DNA from: Oscillospiraceae bacterium
Lineage (GTDB): Bacteria > Bacillota > Clostridia > Oscillospirales > Ruminococcaceae
Length of the DNA stretch: 64,000 nucleotides
Direction of reading: 5' to 3'
NCBI GenBank assembly: GCA_902363145.1
Contig: CABIZB010000001.1
Span: forward strand, 806,001 to 870,000
Position 1 is the first letter of the stretch. Each line of letters starts with the position of its first letter. Positions 43,517 to 52,991 of this stretch are shown here, in pieces. The notes under the pieces are model-generated. The model did no database searches. It was not told the DNA's origin and saw nothing but the letters and a program-made list of their open reading frames with translations. Made by a program: the position numbers and the translations under genes.

Positions 43517-43583
43517 CGACAGCATCTCAGACGGCGACGGACTTAAACTCGGACATGACCTAAAAGCGGCTCAACAGACATAA
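43503..43583 (+). pseudogene. Remnant of a calcium-binding-repeat protein tail
   Basis: Frame 43503-43583 reads NDSISDGDGLKLGHDLK then stop TAA. This is the D-x-D-x-DGL pattern of EF-hand-like/thrombospondin type 3 repeats common at the end of bacterial secreted proteins. It is out of frame with the preceding membrane gene and starts only 3 codons after a stop, so only ~25 residues survive. Base composition is back to normal here, marking the right edge of the AT-rich segment. Probable gene tail left by insertion or deletion. Confidence 0.45.
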
Positions 43584-43687
43584 CTCACGACAGCTAAAAG
43601 ACATTTAAACAGGGGCAATTACAAATTTTAAGGTTTATTTTCACAGATAAAATAGTAAGGAGCTGTAAAAAAGTCCTCAATAATAAT

Positions 43688-43720
43688 AAAAGGGATGTAC
43701 CGCATGATACATCCCTTTTT
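43688..43720. terminator. Bidirectional terminator downstream of the SASP gene
   Basis: AAAAGGGATGTA pairs with TACATCCCTTTT around an 8-nt loop, T-rich on both outgoing strands. Confidence 0.8.
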
Positions 43721-43739
43721 CTTATATTTTCAGGAAAGC

Positions 43740-43931
43740 TTAGCCGTTAAGACCCTGCTTGTAACCCTCGATCATCTTTTTTACCATCATTCCCCCGATT
43801 GAGCCTGCTTCTCTTGCGGAAAGGTCGCCGTTGTAACCATTTCTCAGGTTAACGCCGACTTCATTAGCTGCTTCCATCTTGAATCTTTCGAGGGTCTCTC
43901 TGCCCTGTGCTGTAAGGTTATCGTTTTTCAT
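43740..43931 (-). CDS. Alpha/beta-type small acid-soluble spore protein
   Basis: 63 residues. RFKMEAANEVGVNL is the GPR-protease cleavage region, and GYNGDLSAREAGSIGGMMVKKMIE is the conserved DNA-binding C-terminal half of alpha/beta SASPs, which coat and protect spore DNA. AAAGGAG seven nt upstream of ATG at 43931 supports this start; a longer frame is unlikely. Its presence with sigF argues for real sporulation capacity. Confidence 0.96.
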   Translation of the reverse strand: MKNDNLTAQGRETLERFKMEAANEVGVNLRNGYNGDLSAREAGSIGGMMVKKMIEGYKQGLNG

Positions 43932-44135
43932 AATTGATTGCTCCTTTTTATTTGTTATATTTCCGACGCCGTGCGCTTTGCGTTTGCGTCTTATGGGGTT
44001 TGCAGTAATATTATATGAGCAGTTGTTCTTATTATTATCGGAAATGTTTTGGTTTAAAACCATTTTCATACAGACAAGCATTTTTCTTAAATCCGTTTTT
44101 TTGCAAAAATCAATGAAAACTTGGATTTTAAGGTA
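43932..44135. other. SASP upstream region, no gene
   Basis: Non-coding stretch of ~200 bp between the SASP gene and the secD promoter. On the minus strand a TATAAT lies at 44010-44015 without a matching -35 box. I did not find a clear sigma-G pattern for the SASP gene. Confidence 0.4.
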
Positions 44136-44164
44136 TTGACATATATACAAAAAAATGTTATAAT
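44136..44164 (+). promoter_or_regulatory. Consensus promoter of secD-secF
   Basis: Perfect TTGACA (44136-44141), 17 bp, perfect TATAAT (44159-44164), ~88 bp before secD. Confidence 0.85.
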
Positions 44165-44251
44165 AAAACGATAATTGCGGTCGTATGCAATTTCGGCTGT
44201 ATATACGGTGCCCACAAGCATTATCAATGATTCTGCGGCATCAGGAAAGGA

Positions 44252-45670
44252 ATGGTCAAAAAGGTGAAAAGGGTTAGCAAGCCTGTATTTTTCGTTGTAT
44301 TCCTGCTGATAGCGGCGTTCACGCTATCCGTTATATTCGGCTTCAGCAGTTTTTACGGCGATAACGAAACAGTTTACATCAAGGGCGTTGACGACATACG
44401 CTTCGGTATTGATATCAAGGGCGGCGTAGATGTTACGTTCACTCCCCCCGAAGGATTTGACGCCACCGATGAACAGCTGGACGCCGCTAAGGAAGTTCTT
44501 GTCCAGCGTATGATCAACCTGAGCATCACTGATTACGAGGCTTATGTTGATTACAACAATGACCGTATAATCGTCCGCTTCCCCTGGAAGGAAGGCGAGG
44601 AGGATTTCGACCCCGAAGCTGCTGTAAAGGAGCTGGGCGAGACCGCACAGCTTACTTTCAGAGAAGGTCTTGAGCTTGATGAATACAATCATCCCTCAGG
44701 CGTTACCGCCGAGAACGTTATCCTTGAAGGCAAGGACGTTTCCGAGGCTTATGCCGCATATGAGCAGTCAAGCTCTTCGGGAACACAGTGGATGGTTGCC
44801 CTCAAGCTTACAGATGAAGGCGCAAAGAAATTTGCCGATGCCACAGCAAGACTTTATCAGGAGCAGGGCAGAATTTCCATCTGGATGGACGATACTTATA
44901 TTTCCGCTCCTACCGTTAACGCTGTTATCAGTGACGGTAATGCGACTATCTCAGGCAACTTTGACGCCGACAGCGCAAAGAAGCTTGCAGACCAGATAAA
45001 CTCCGGTGCGCTCCCCTTCAAGCTTGTTACAGCAAGCTTCTCTACCATATCCCCCAGCCTTGGCATGGGCGCTCTGGAAGCAATGGTAGTTGCAGGTCTT
45101 ATCTCATTTGCACTTATCGCTGTCTTCATGATCTCTGTTTATAAGCTTCCCGGTGTGGTTGCAGTTATCTCCCTTGCAGGTCAGGTAGCAGGAACACTGG
45201 CATTCGTTTCAGGCTATTTTGGATTCAAGGACAGCAGCATTCTTACAATTCCCGGTATCGCAGGTATTATCCTTGCAGTCGGCATGGGCGTTGACGCAAA
45301 CGTTATCACAGCCGAAAGAATCAAGGAGGAGATCACCAACGGCAAGACTCTTGACGGTGCTCTCAACAGCGGTTATCAGCGTGCGTTCTCAGCGATCCTT
45401 GACGGAAACGTTACAATGATCCTGGTAGCTATCATACTCATGGGTGCATTCGGAACTCCCGACAGCATCTGCTCCAAGGCACTTCATTTTGTATTCTTTA
45501 TGTTCGGTCCTTCGACCGCAGGTACGATCTACTCATTCGGATTTACGCTCCTTACAGGTACTGTCCTTAACCTGTTCTTCGGCGTTCTTTGTTCAAGACT
45601 CATGCTTATGTCCCTTTCAGGATTCAAGGCATTCAGAAATCCAAGGCTTTACGGAGGTGCTAAGAAATGA
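44252..45670 (+). CDS. secD: Protein translocase subunit SecD
   Basis: 472 residues. Membrane helix at ~10-28, then a large extracytoplasmic part with RFGIDIKGGVDVTF (D1) and the P1 region, then five C-terminal helices with IPGIAGIILAVGMGVDANVITAERIKEE (conserved D-x-N-x motif of the RND/SecD proton path). Pulls preproteins through SecYEG using the proton gradient. secF overlaps its last 4 nt. AGGA five nt before the ATG fits the start. Confidence 0.96.
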   Translation: MVKKVKRVSKPVFFVVFLLIAAFTLSVIFGFSSFYGDNETVYIKGVDDIRFGIDIKGGVDVTFTPPEGFDATDEQLDAAKEVLVQRMINLSITDYEAYVDYNNDRIIVRFPWKEGEEDFDPEAAVKELGETAQLTFREGLELDEYNHPSGVTAENVILEGKDVSEAYAAYEQSSSSGTQWMVALKLTDEGAKKFADATARLYQEQGRISIWMDDTYISAPTVNAVISDGNATISGNFDADSAKKLADQINSGALPFKLVTASFSTISPSLGMGALEAMVVAGLISFALIAVFMISVYKLPGVVAVISLAGQVAGTLAFVSGYFGFKDSSILTIPGIAGIILAVGMGVDANVITAERIKEEITNGKTLDGALNSGYQRAFSAILDGNVTMILVAIILMGAFGTPDSICSKALHFVFFMFGPSTAGTIYSFGFTLLTGTVLNLFFGVLCSRLMLMSLSGFKAFRNPRLYGGAKK

Positions 45671-46629
45671 GTGAGACAAAATTCAAGTTCGATTATATAA
45701 AGAATAGAAAGATCTATTTTATAATCTCAGGCATTATCGTCATTTTCAGCATTCTTTCAACATTTATCTTTGGCGCAAAGCTTGATATCCAGTTCAAGGG
45801 CGGTACTCTTATCACCTATCTTTATGAGGGAGATATCGACAGCAATGCTTTTGCGGCTGACGCAGAAGAGGCTCTGGGCGGCATTCAGGTAAAAGTTACC
45901 ACAGGTACGGATTTTAACACAGGAAAGAATAACATTCAGCTCTCTCTTCTCTCAAATTCGGGTCTGACTGCTGACAAGCAGATCGTCCTCAATGACGCTC
46001 TTGAAGAGAAATATGCAGATAACAGTCTCCAGATGGCAGAATCCACCGACGTTTCACCTTCTTCCGGTAAGGAATTCTTCCAGAAGTGTATTGTTGCGGC
46101 AGTATTTGCGGCTATCGTTCTTATCCTTTACATCGCTATCCGATTCAAGAACATCGGCGGCTGGCTGGCTGGCATCTGCGCTGTCATCGCACTTTTCCAT
46201 GATATAATCGTTGTTTACGGCACATTCGTTATCTTCGGTATGGAAATTGATGCTAACTTCATGGCAGTTATCCTTACTATCCTCGGTTACTCCATCAACG
46301 ATACCATCGTTATCTACGACCGTATCAGAGAAAACAAGACCCTCTACAAGGACAAGCTTTCCCTTGCAGAGCTTACAAATCTCAGTACAAACCAGTCACT
46401 TACCCGTTCCATCAACACCTCTGTTACAACTATTGCAACAATGCTGGTAGTAACTATCGTGGCAATGGTTTACGGCGTAAATTCCATTATCTCTTTCTCC
46501 TTCCCCATGATGATAGGTCTTATCTCAGGTACCTATTCCACTATCTGCATCGCAGGTCCTCTGTGGGTATGGCTTGAGGAAAAGAAGAACGGCGGAAACA
46601 GCCCCAAGGCTGAAGCTGCTGCTGAGTAA
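45667..46629 (+). CDS. secF: Protein translocase subunit SecF
   Basis: 320 residues, six membrane helices. N-terminal FDYIKNRKIYFIISGIIV, LDIQFKGGTLITY, then ALFHDIIVVYGTFVIFGMEID and LGYSINDTIVIYDRIREN (SecF signature, FHD and YSINDTIVIYDRIRE). Functions with SecD. Ends before a terminator; Glu/Ala-rich C-terminus. Confidence 0.96.
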   Translation: MSETKFKFDYIKNRKIYFIISGIIVIFSILSTFIFGAKLDIQFKGGTLITYLYEGDIDSNAFAADAEEALGGIQVKVTTGTDFNTGKNNIQLSLLSNSGLTADKQIVLNDALEEKYADNSLQMAESTDVSPSSGKEFFQKCIVAAVFAAIVLILYIAIRFKNIGGWLAGICAVIALFHDIIVVYGTFVIFGMEIDANFMAVILTILGYSINDTIVIYDRIRENKTLYKDKLSLAELTNLSTNQSLTRSINTSVTTIATMLVVTIVAMVYGVNSIISFSFPMMIGLISGTYSTICIAGPLWVWLEEKKNGGNSPKAEAAAE

Positions 46630-46641
46630 TTTTAAGGTAAC

Positions 46642-46674
46642 AAAAAAATCAGTCCATACGGGCTGATTTTTTTT
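46642..46674. terminator. Terminator after secF
   Basis: AATCAGTCC/GGGCTGATT stem with an AAAAAAA and TTTTTTTT flank on either side; also serves the convergent GH5 gene. Confidence 0.82.
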
Positions 46675-46718
46675 GCAAAAGTTTAGTTAAAACAAAAACT
46701 CGGAGCTTTTTAATTTCA

Positions 46719-48740
46719 TTATTCACCAAGGCACTTACCGTTTTCTCCGAGAGGTATCTTATGGTCAAGTCCCACGAATTTGCCGTTCTCCTGCCAGAGA
46801 ACTTCCTTTACAAACTCGTATTTTTCCTCGTCCCAGGTGGTGAAGTCGTCCTTTACAAGTCCGCCTGTATCTCCCGAATTTGCGTTAAAGCACCAGAATG
46901 TGTGATTTATCCGCTTTTCCTTGATAAGCTGCCTCAGATATGTCATCCATTTCAGATTAGGCTGGCTCATATATCCGCCCCACTCACCTATAAGCAGCGG
47001 AGCTGTGTTTGTGTCATAGATGTACAGCCAGTTGTCCTGCCATGCGTCCTTTTTGAGTGAGTCGAATGTGTAATCGCCCTTGAACCATTCCTGCTGATAT
47101 ACCGCAGGGCCGTAGTCATGTGGCGAATACACCAGCTGGCTGTTGTACTTGCCAAGATCAATGGGATCGTTTTTTACGCCTCGGAGGTTTCCGCCCCACC
47201 ATGTACTATAATAATCGGAAGGGTTTGTTGACGAAAAATCACCGTTTTTCTTGATGTCCTTGGGATATATCTCGATACCCTCGACCATTACAAGGGCGTG
47301 AGAATTTTCGTTCAGAACTGCCATTGCTGCCTTTTCGGCTATGTACTTCCAGTTGTCGCTGTCCTTGCCGGAATCCCACTTGGCACGGGGATCTTCATTT
47401 GCCTTTCCGTGGGGTTCATTTTCAAGGTCATAGGCAATGATAGTGTCATCATTCTTATAACGCTCAGCGATCCACGAAAGAGCATCAAGATAATCCTTTT
47501 CGGTAACATCGCCATCGTACCACATATTTTTCATATGACCCATGGCATCGGTCTTGGCACAGTGGATATCTATCATTATCTTGATACCGTTGGCACGGCA
47601 CTGACCTATAACATAGTCAAATATCTCAAGGCTGTTCATGCCCACCAGATAGTCGTTAGTGGCGTGATTGAAGTTTGCTGTGGGATACTCCCCCGCCGCC
47701 CAGCTGTTGATAAGCTCAGTGGATATTGGCACTCTCAGAAGATTAAAGCCTCTGTTTGCGATCTCGGAAAGTGAGCTGTTCAAGTCACAGGTCCAAAGGC
47801 CGTCAAAGGTATTGGTTCCCGTATTATATCCGAACCAGTTCACGCCTGTGAGCCAGACCTCATTTCCGCTTGAATCAACTATCTTGTTGCCCTTGACGGA
47901 GAGCCAGTCATCGGTAGTTGGCTCAGGTACTTTCTTTGCGGTAGGATTGGCAGCAGGCTTTGATGTGCCGCCCGAATTTCCGCTGTTATTATTTCCGCCG
48001 ACAGCGGTGTATTCGCTTGTGCCAAATGTTAGCTTTGCATTATCCGTATCGATCTTGCCGGGATTTTTAACGATAAAACCGAATGTGCCCTCTCCGCCGG
48101 GGTCAATGGAGCGGTTATGCTCCACAGGGGTAATAGTAAATGTTCCGTCCTTTACGGCAATGTCGCAGTTCCACGACTGCTCAACGGAAGCACCGCTGCC
48201 CAGCGATATAACAGCTGTCCAGCCGTCAACCACCGATTTTCCTTTGTTTTTAACGGTTCCGTCTATCTGAGAATAATCCGCCGTTCCGTCGTTCCAGCCG
48301 TTGGGAACGGATATTGTAAGCTGCGCATCTGTTCCCTCTGACTGAGATTTGCTGTCTGCCTTGTCTGAGGACTTTGACGTTTCCGCTACAGTCTCGGTCT
48401 TATCGCTTTGCTTATTTTCCGTTTCAGATACAGAAACTGCTTTGGATCCCTCTTCTGTTTTATTCTCGGTATCGAGCCTGAAAGAAGTCTCCGCAACAGT
48501 GGCAGCCCCTCCGCCGCCGTATGGGTCATAATCATCGGAAAGCGGGTCATAATCCTCATTGTCAAAGAAATCTGAGGCAGTTGCCGCAGTCTCCGAGCTT
48601 TCAGTCTTCGCAGCTGAAGTGATGACCTCAGAGGTATCCGTCTGGATATCATCAGTCTGTTTGTCGCCGCAGGCAGTACAGGAAATGCACATCATAAGTG
48701 CCGCCAGCGCTGCGGTAAGTCTTTTGGTCGGAATTTTCAT
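46719..48740 (-). CDS. Lipid-anchored GH5 cellulase with cellulose-binding-like module
   Basis: 673 residues. Lipobox CTAC near residue 23 after a hydrophobic signal; a Thr/Ser/Glu-rich linker (~30-145); a CBM2-like beta module (~146-250: [42 protein letters not shown]); a linker; then a GH5 domain (~285-660) with [12 protein letters not shown], acid/base Glu in YDLENEPHG and nucleophile Glu in LIGEWGGY. It therefore degrades cellulose or beta-glucan outside the cell while tethered to the membrane, unlike the dockerin-bearing enzymes of cellulosomes. No dockerin seen. It starts with GGGGGA before the ATG and is followed by secF's convergent terminator. Confidence 0.92.
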   Translation of the reverse strand: MKIPTKRLTAALAALMMCISCTACGDKQTDDIQTDTSEVITSAAKTESSETAATASDFFDNEDYDPLSDDYDPYGGGGAATVAETSFRLDTENKTEEGSKAVSVSETENKQSDKTETVAETSKSSDKADSKSQSEGTDAQLTISVPNGWNDGTADYSQIDGTVKNKGKSVVDGWTAVISLGSGASVEQSWNCDIAVKDGTFTITPVEHNRSIDPGGEGTFGFIVKNPGKIDTDNAKLTFGTSEYTAVGGNNNSGNSGGTSKPAANPTAKKVPEPTTDDWLSVKGNKIVDSSGNEVWLTGVNWFGYNTGTNTFDGLWTCDLNSSLSEIANRGFNLLRVPISTELINSWAAGEYPTANFNHATNDYLVGMNSLEIFDYVIGQCRANGIKIMIDIHCAKTDAMGHMKNMWYDGDVTEKDYLDALSWIAERYKNDDTIIAYDLENEPHGKANEDPRAKWDSGKDSDNWKYIAEKAAMAVLNENSHALVMVEGIEIYPKDIKKNGDFSSTNPSDYYSTWWGGNLRGVKNDPIDLGKYNSQLVYSPHDYGPAVYQQEWFKGDYTFDSLKKDAWQDNWLYIYDTNTAPLLIGEWGGYMSQPNLKWMTYLRQLIKEKRINHTFWCFNANSGDTGGLVKDDFTTWDEEKYEFVKEVLWQENGKFVGLDHKIPLGENGKCLGE

Positions 48741-48758
48741 TCAAGTTCCCCCTGTCTG

Positions 48759-49484
48759 TCAGTCGTGTCTTTCATCTGAATCAAATGTTTCGCAGAATCT
48801 TGCCGCAAATGCAGGCTCCTCACCCTTTGCATAAAGATGTCCCGTATCGCCGAAGGTGTTCACTCTGAAATATGCCTTGCCCTCACGGCGTTCCTCGCTG
48901 GTAAGCACAGTTACCGATGTGGGAGCCGCACAAAATCCGTGCCACAGCACCATGGGAGACACTCCCAGCAAATGCCCCAGCATAACGCACTCCACGCCGA
49001 AATGGCAGAACAGCGCAACAGTCTCCCTGTTGGGTCTCACAGCTTTATAGATGTTGCCATCACGCTCATAGCCGTGACGTGCCAGTATGCCGTCAATGCC
49101 GTCATATACCTTTTTCGCCTCGTCAATAACGTGACCCTCAGCCATCTGGGGAACATCATACCATTTGTCTTTGTCGTAATAATCGGCTATCTTCGTCCAG
49201 TCCTCGGGAAGCATATCCCACGGGATACGTTCCTCGCCTGTGTGGATATCTTTGACATGAGCATCAAACTCACGGAGCCACGGGCAGGTCTCAGCTGTGC
49301 GGCCCATAGCGTCAAGGGTGTATTTAGCCGTCGCCTGGGCACGTCCCAGCGGAGATACGTAGAAATGATCTATCTTAACATTTTTAAGTCTTTCCGCCAG
49401 CAGCGCCGCTTCCTTTCTGCCCTTTTCGGTAAGTGAGTCAATGGTGTAATCGGGGTCGCCGTGACGGATAATAAAAAGTTTCAT
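48759..49484 (-). CDS. Histidine phosphatase family protein
   Basis: 241 residues. N-terminal FIIRHGDPDY gives the RHG motif with the phosphate-accepting His; VSPLGRAQATAKYT and the later CHFGVECVMLGH with the second His match the phosphoglycerate-mutase-like phosphatases. The substrate is unknown. Lies between the lipoprotein gene (13 nt) and GH5 (18 nt), so probably one transcript. Confidence 0.85.
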   Translation of the reverse strand: MKLFIIRHGDPDYTIDSLTEKGRKEAALLAERLKNVKIDHFYVSPLGRAQATAKYTLDAMGRTAETCPWLREFDAHVKDIHTGEERIPWDMLPEDWTKIADYYDKDKWYDVPQMAEGHVIDEAKKVYDGIDGILARHGYERDGNIYKAVRPNRETVALFCHFGVECVMLGHLLGVSPMVLWHGFCAAPTSVTVLTSEERREGKAYFRVNTFGDTGHLYAKGEEPAFAARFCETFDSDERHD

Positions 49485-49497
49485 AAGATACCTCCTG

Positions 49498-50778
49498 TCA
49501 GTTGTTTGAATACGGATATCTGTACTGGCTCACTCTCCAGCTGCCATCGGGCTGCTTTGTGATAACGAAATTGCCGCCGTCGGTATATCCCGCAGGGTCG
49601 CCGTCCTCGGTATATTTTTCCTGACGGGAACGGAATATCATTCTGTCTGACAATACCTCAACATCGGTAAATGTAAGCGTTCCGAGGGTAAAGTCCATAC
49701 CGCCGTCTCCTGCAATGCCGTAGAGGCTGCCGTCAATATCGCAGTATTTCTGCGGCGCATCGTTGAAAATGCGCTCTGCGGTGCTGGCGGTGAAAACATT
49801 TTCCAGATAGGGCAGCAGGTCATCGACCGACTTAAATCTGCTGTCATCTATCTTAAAATAATACTCCGAGCTGCCTGTTGTGTCATTTGTCTTTTCAACA
49901 TAATTTTCCCAGTCGGTAATGTTGAAAGTGGTCATGATAAAATACTGCGCTTCGGTGTTGGCAGCTGCCCAGTAGGCATATCCGAAATAAAGTGGGTCAT
50001 CCTCGGATATCTCCGCCTCGCCTGCCACAAAGCATGGAACGCTGTAGTCAAAGGTCAGCGTTTTAAGGGTAACACGGTCTCCGATAGGCTTCAGTTCGCC
50101 GTTTTCATCATAGACATTGGTATCATCTACCACCATTTCATAGATGAACTTATCAGGCTCGGTGTGGTAAAGGTGCACCTGGTCAAGGATATCGGAAATA
50201 TCCTTCTCGGTGTCAGCCCCCTCGCTGTCATCAGCCTTAATGGTTATCTCCCTCAGTTCGCCGTTTTCATCAATAGTGTACATTCTGCTGACAGAATAAG
50301 ACAGGTCAGAGCCTTTGTCTATCTCCTCCTGCGTCACATAAAAGGTAAACTGGATTATGTCGGGGATATAATCGTCAGTGATATCATTTGAAATAACATT
50401 CACAATAGTCGATGCCTGCGCCTGAGTATAGGGGAAAAACGGCTCATAGCCCGAGGGCGCAGTTATCACAAAGCTGCTGCTCTGATACTGATTATTCTCC
50501 AGAGTTACCGATATTTCGTCATCAAATTCACCACGGCGGATTATTGCCATGTAATTTTCCTTGGCACCTTTAAGCTCCAGATTATACTCGGAAAAGGCAC
50601 CGTCAGAGGACTGCGCAGACTCAAAAGAAGCCGCCTCAAACACATCATCGGTTATGATCTTCGAGCTTTCCGTTTCAAAAGTGCTGTCGGAAGCCGATTC
50701 CGAAGCGTTTTCACTTTTTGCTCCGCAGGCTGTGAGAAGCAGTGCTGCACAGGCAACGGCAAATATCCTTTTTTTCAT
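49498..50778 (-). CDS. Large lipoprotein of unknown function
   Basis: 426 residues with KKRIFAVACAALLLTACGAKS lipobox (Cys ~18), then a Ser/Glu-rich linker and a body with no domain I recognise. The mature part is alpha/beta and rich in Asp and Glu. It is in the same direction as the downstream phosphatase and GH5 genes (13-nt spacing). Confidence 0.78.
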   Translation of the reverse strand: MKKRIFAVACAALLLTACGAKSENASESASDSTFETESSKIITDDVFEAASFESAQSSDGAFSEYNLELKGAKENYMAIIRRGEFDDEISVTLENNQYQSSSFVITAPSGYEPFFPYTQAQASTIVNVISNDITDDYIPDIIQFTFYVTQEEIDKGSDLSYSVSRMYTIDENGELREITIKADDSEGADTEKDISDILDQVHLYHTEPDKFIYEMVVDDTNVYDENGELKPIGDRVTLKTLTFDYSVPCFVAGEAEISEDDPLYFGYAYWAAANTEAQYFIMTTFNITDWENYVEKTNDTTGSSEYYFKIDDSRFKSVDDLLPYLENVFTASTAERIFNDAPQKYCDIDGSLYGIAGDGGMDFTLGTLTFTDVEVLSDRMIFRSRQEKYTEDGDPAGYTDGGNFVITKQPDGSWRVSQYRYPYSNN

Positions 50779-50798
50779 ATTGACCTCCGTAACGCCGC

Positions 50799-51296
50799 TT
50801 AATTCTCAGGGAAGCAGCCATTGGCGGCAAGCACTGCATTTGAATATCTCTTATCCCCCGTTACCTCCTTGATAATACTTACAAAGGGCGGGAAGCTGAT
50901 GTGCTGTTCGGCATTTTCAAGCTCCAGCTCCATTGTTGCAAGCTCGTCGGAAAAGGGATAGCTGTCGATCTCAAAATTCTGTCCTTCATAGGGCAGTATG
51001 CGCCGTGTTTTGATGATAGGCACAAGTGAATCGTCCGCCTGACAAAGCAGCTCATTATATTCCTCAGCGGATATCTCACGTTCATTTTCCTGACGTTCAA
51101 TAGGGCTAACGAACTTTTTCTCGGTGTAATAGTAGCGGCAAACGCCGTCCCTCGTCATGGAACGCACCCTGCGCTGTATATCGGGATCGGGCTTGACAAG
51201 ATAAGTCTGGACAATCTCGATCCTTGCGATGCAGTGGCTGTCCAGCTCTGCCGACCGGTTTATAAGAAATTTTCTTTCGATCTCAGGTTTAATCAT
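50799..51296 (-). CDS. CYTH domain protein (triphosphate tunnel metalloenzyme)
   Basis: 165 residues. KPEIERKFLI near the N-terminus is the ExExK motif; later IQRRVRSMT, CRYYYTEKK and MELELENAE give the basic and acidic residues lining the tunnel of CYTH phosphatases/cyclases. Likely a small triphosphatase; the exact substrate cannot be told. Follows the aldose epimerase terminator. Confidence 0.88.
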   Translation of the reverse strand: MIKPEIERKFLINRSAELDSHCIARIEIVQTYLVKPDPDIQRRVRSMTRDGVCRYYYTEKKFVSPIERQENEREISAEEYNELLCQADDSLVPIIKTRRILPYEGQNFEIDSYPFSDELATMELELENAEQHISFPPFVSIIKEVTGDKRYSNAVLAANGCFPEN

Positions 51297-51310
51297 AATA
51301 TCCTTACCCT

Positions 51311-51340
51311 AAAAACGGCACTGCATAGCGCAGCACCGTT
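51311..51340 (-). terminator. Terminator after the aldose epimerase gene
   Basis: AACGGTGCTGC/GCAGTGCCGTT stem containing two G-U pairs, followed by TTTTT on the minus strand. Confidence 0.6.
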
Positions 51341-51347
51341 GTATAAA

Positions 51348-52205
51348 TTATTCCTTTATTTCGATATCGAATTTGAATGTGTAGGTCTCGCCTGCTGCAA
51401 GGTGCTGTGCGTGAGGCATCTTTGTAAGCTCCTCGGTGTCGCAGCAGTAAACGGGAGCCTGTGCCCAAGGCTCCAGGCAAACAAATGTTCCTCTTTCGTC
51501 ATAGGGTGACCACACTGCAATGCAGCCTGAGTTATCATACTTTACGGTCACGGCTCTGCCGCTCTTTTCGCTGACAAGCGAAACAGCTGAGGAAGCAGGC
51601 TTATCCTTCATGAAAACATCGTTGGCAAAAAGCTCTCTTGTAACGTGTACCTTGCTGCCGTTTTCAAGAACAGTGATGTCCTTGTCAGCAAGGTGCTGAA
51701 CGATGGTCTCGTTCTTCTCGTAAACCACGTCATAATCCTCAAAGGTGCTGTCCTCGCCGTCAAAGGGGCAGAGGAAACCGGGGTGTCCGCCGATGAAGAA
51801 AGGCATATCCTCACTGCCTGTATTCTTGACTGTGAGAGCAACACTCAGCACGCTGCCCGAAAGCGAATACTTTGCCGAAAACTCAAAATCATAGGGATAA
51901 TGTGCCTTTGTGCTGTCATCGGATTTGTATGAAAGCTCCACAGCGCTGTCAGTGCTTTCAGCTGTCGGGAAATCAGTGTCTCTGGTGAAGCCGTGGTTGG
52001 AAAGAGCATATTCCTTGCCGTTTACGGTATATTTCTTTGAAGCAGTGTTGCATACAAATGGGAAAAGCAGAGGAGCATGGCGCTTCCACACGTCCTCGGC
52101 TGTCCATATGTATTCCCTGCCCGATGCGTCCTTTACGGAGCAAAGCTCCGCACCGAAGCTGTCGATAACTGCTGTAAGCTTGTCTGATTTAATGGTGTAT
52201 TTCAT
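51348..52205 (-). CDS. Aldose 1-epimerase family protein
   Basis: 285 residues, galactose mutarotase-like beta-sandwich. SNHGFTRDTDF and FIGGHPGFLCPF carry the expected catalytic His and nearby residues, with CLEPWAQAP near the C-terminal Glu. Resembles the LacX/YeaD branch rather than true GalM. AAAGGAAG precedes the ATG at 52205. Confidence 0.88.
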   Translation of the reverse strand: MKYTIKSDKLTAVIDSFGAELCSVKDASGREYIWTAEDVWKRHAPLLFPFVCNTASKKYTVNGKEYALSNHGFTRDTDFPTAESTDSAVELSYKSDDSTKAHYPYDFEFSAKYSLSGSVLSVALTVKNTGSEDMPFFIGGHPGFLCPFDGEDSTFEDYDVVYEKNETIVQHLADKDITVLENGSKVHVTRELFANDVFMKDKPASSAVSLVSEKSGRAVTVKYDNSGCIAVWSPYDERGTFVCLEPWAQAPVYCCDTEELTKMPHAQHLAAGETYTFKFDIEIKE

Positions 52206-52224
52206 AATGATCTTCCTTTCAGTA

Positions 52225-52959
52225 TCATTTTACTCTGACGTACATTACCTTAACATTGCCCTTTTCAGAGGGAATGGAGTATATCTCGAATTTGCCGAGA
52301 GACTTGATGAACGGTGTCAGCTTCTGGAAGCCAAAGTTTCGCACATCAAAGCTGGGATAACGCTTCAGCAGGATATTTCCCACCTCGCTGAGAGATGCCC
52401 AGCCGTCATCATCGGAGACCTCGCCGATAATTGAACAGATAGCATTCTTGATAGTTTTTGCCTTAACAACCTCGTGAACTTCATCGTCCGATTTGTCCTT
52501 ATCCTGCTCGGCAGTATCGCTCACCTCGCCCTGTGCAAGGTTTTCGAGATAAACAAACCTGTTACAGGCTGCGATAAATGGGTTGGGCGTTTTCTTTTCA
52601 CCCATTCCCACAACGTGCATGCCCGACTCACGAAGCCTTGCCGCAAGCCTTGTGAAGTCGCTGTCGCTGGAAACTATGCAGAAACCGTCAACATTATGGG
52701 AATAAAGAATATCCATAGCGTCGATTATCATGGCGGAGTCTGTAGAGTTTTTTCCCGTGGTGTAGCTGTACTGCTGAATTGGCGTAATGCTGTGGTTCAG
52801 AAGTGCCTGCTTCCATGAAGCAAGTGCAGGGCGTGTCCAGTCGCCGTAAATACGCTTGTAGGTGATAACGCCCTCGTTGGATATCTCGTCAAGTATTGGC
52901 TTGATGTATTTTTCCGAAACATTGTCAGCGTCTATCAGAACTGCGTAACGCTTATCCAT
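52225..52959 (-). CDS. NYN-domain nuclease-like protein with C-terminal OST-HTH/LOTUS domain
   Basis: 244 residues. NYN (PIN-like) domain at ~4-140 with acidic residues in AVLIDADNVS, GKNSTDSAMIIDAMDIL and CIVSSDSDFTRLA, the pattern of metal-binding RNases of the LabA/DUF88 group. A charged linker (~155-170) leads to a LOTUS/OST-HTH winged helix at ~172-243 (AICSIIGEV, ASLSEVGNILLKRYPSFD, GFQKLTPFIKSL). So probably an RNA-binding nuclease. ATG at 52959 has GGAG ten nt upstream. Confidence 0.87.
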   Translation of the reverse strand: MDKRYAVLIDADNVSEKYIKPILDEISNEGVITYKRIYGDWTRPALASWKQALLNHSITPIQQYSYTTGKNSTDSAMIIDAMDILYSHNVDGFCIVSSDSDFTRLAARLRESGMHVVGMGEKKTPNPFIAACNRFVYLENLAQGEVSDTAEQDKDKSDDEVHEVVKAKTIKNAICSIIGEVSDDDGWASLSEVGNILLKRYPSFDVRNFGFQKLTPFIKSLGKFEIYSIPSEKGNVKVMYVRVK

Positions 52960-52991
52960 AATATAAAATCTCCAATCAGTCATATTGCCGC

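Noticed and set aside
43932..44135. Sigma-G promoter of the SASP gene
   Set aside because: No pair of boxes with proper spacing; only an isolated TATAAT at 44010-44015.
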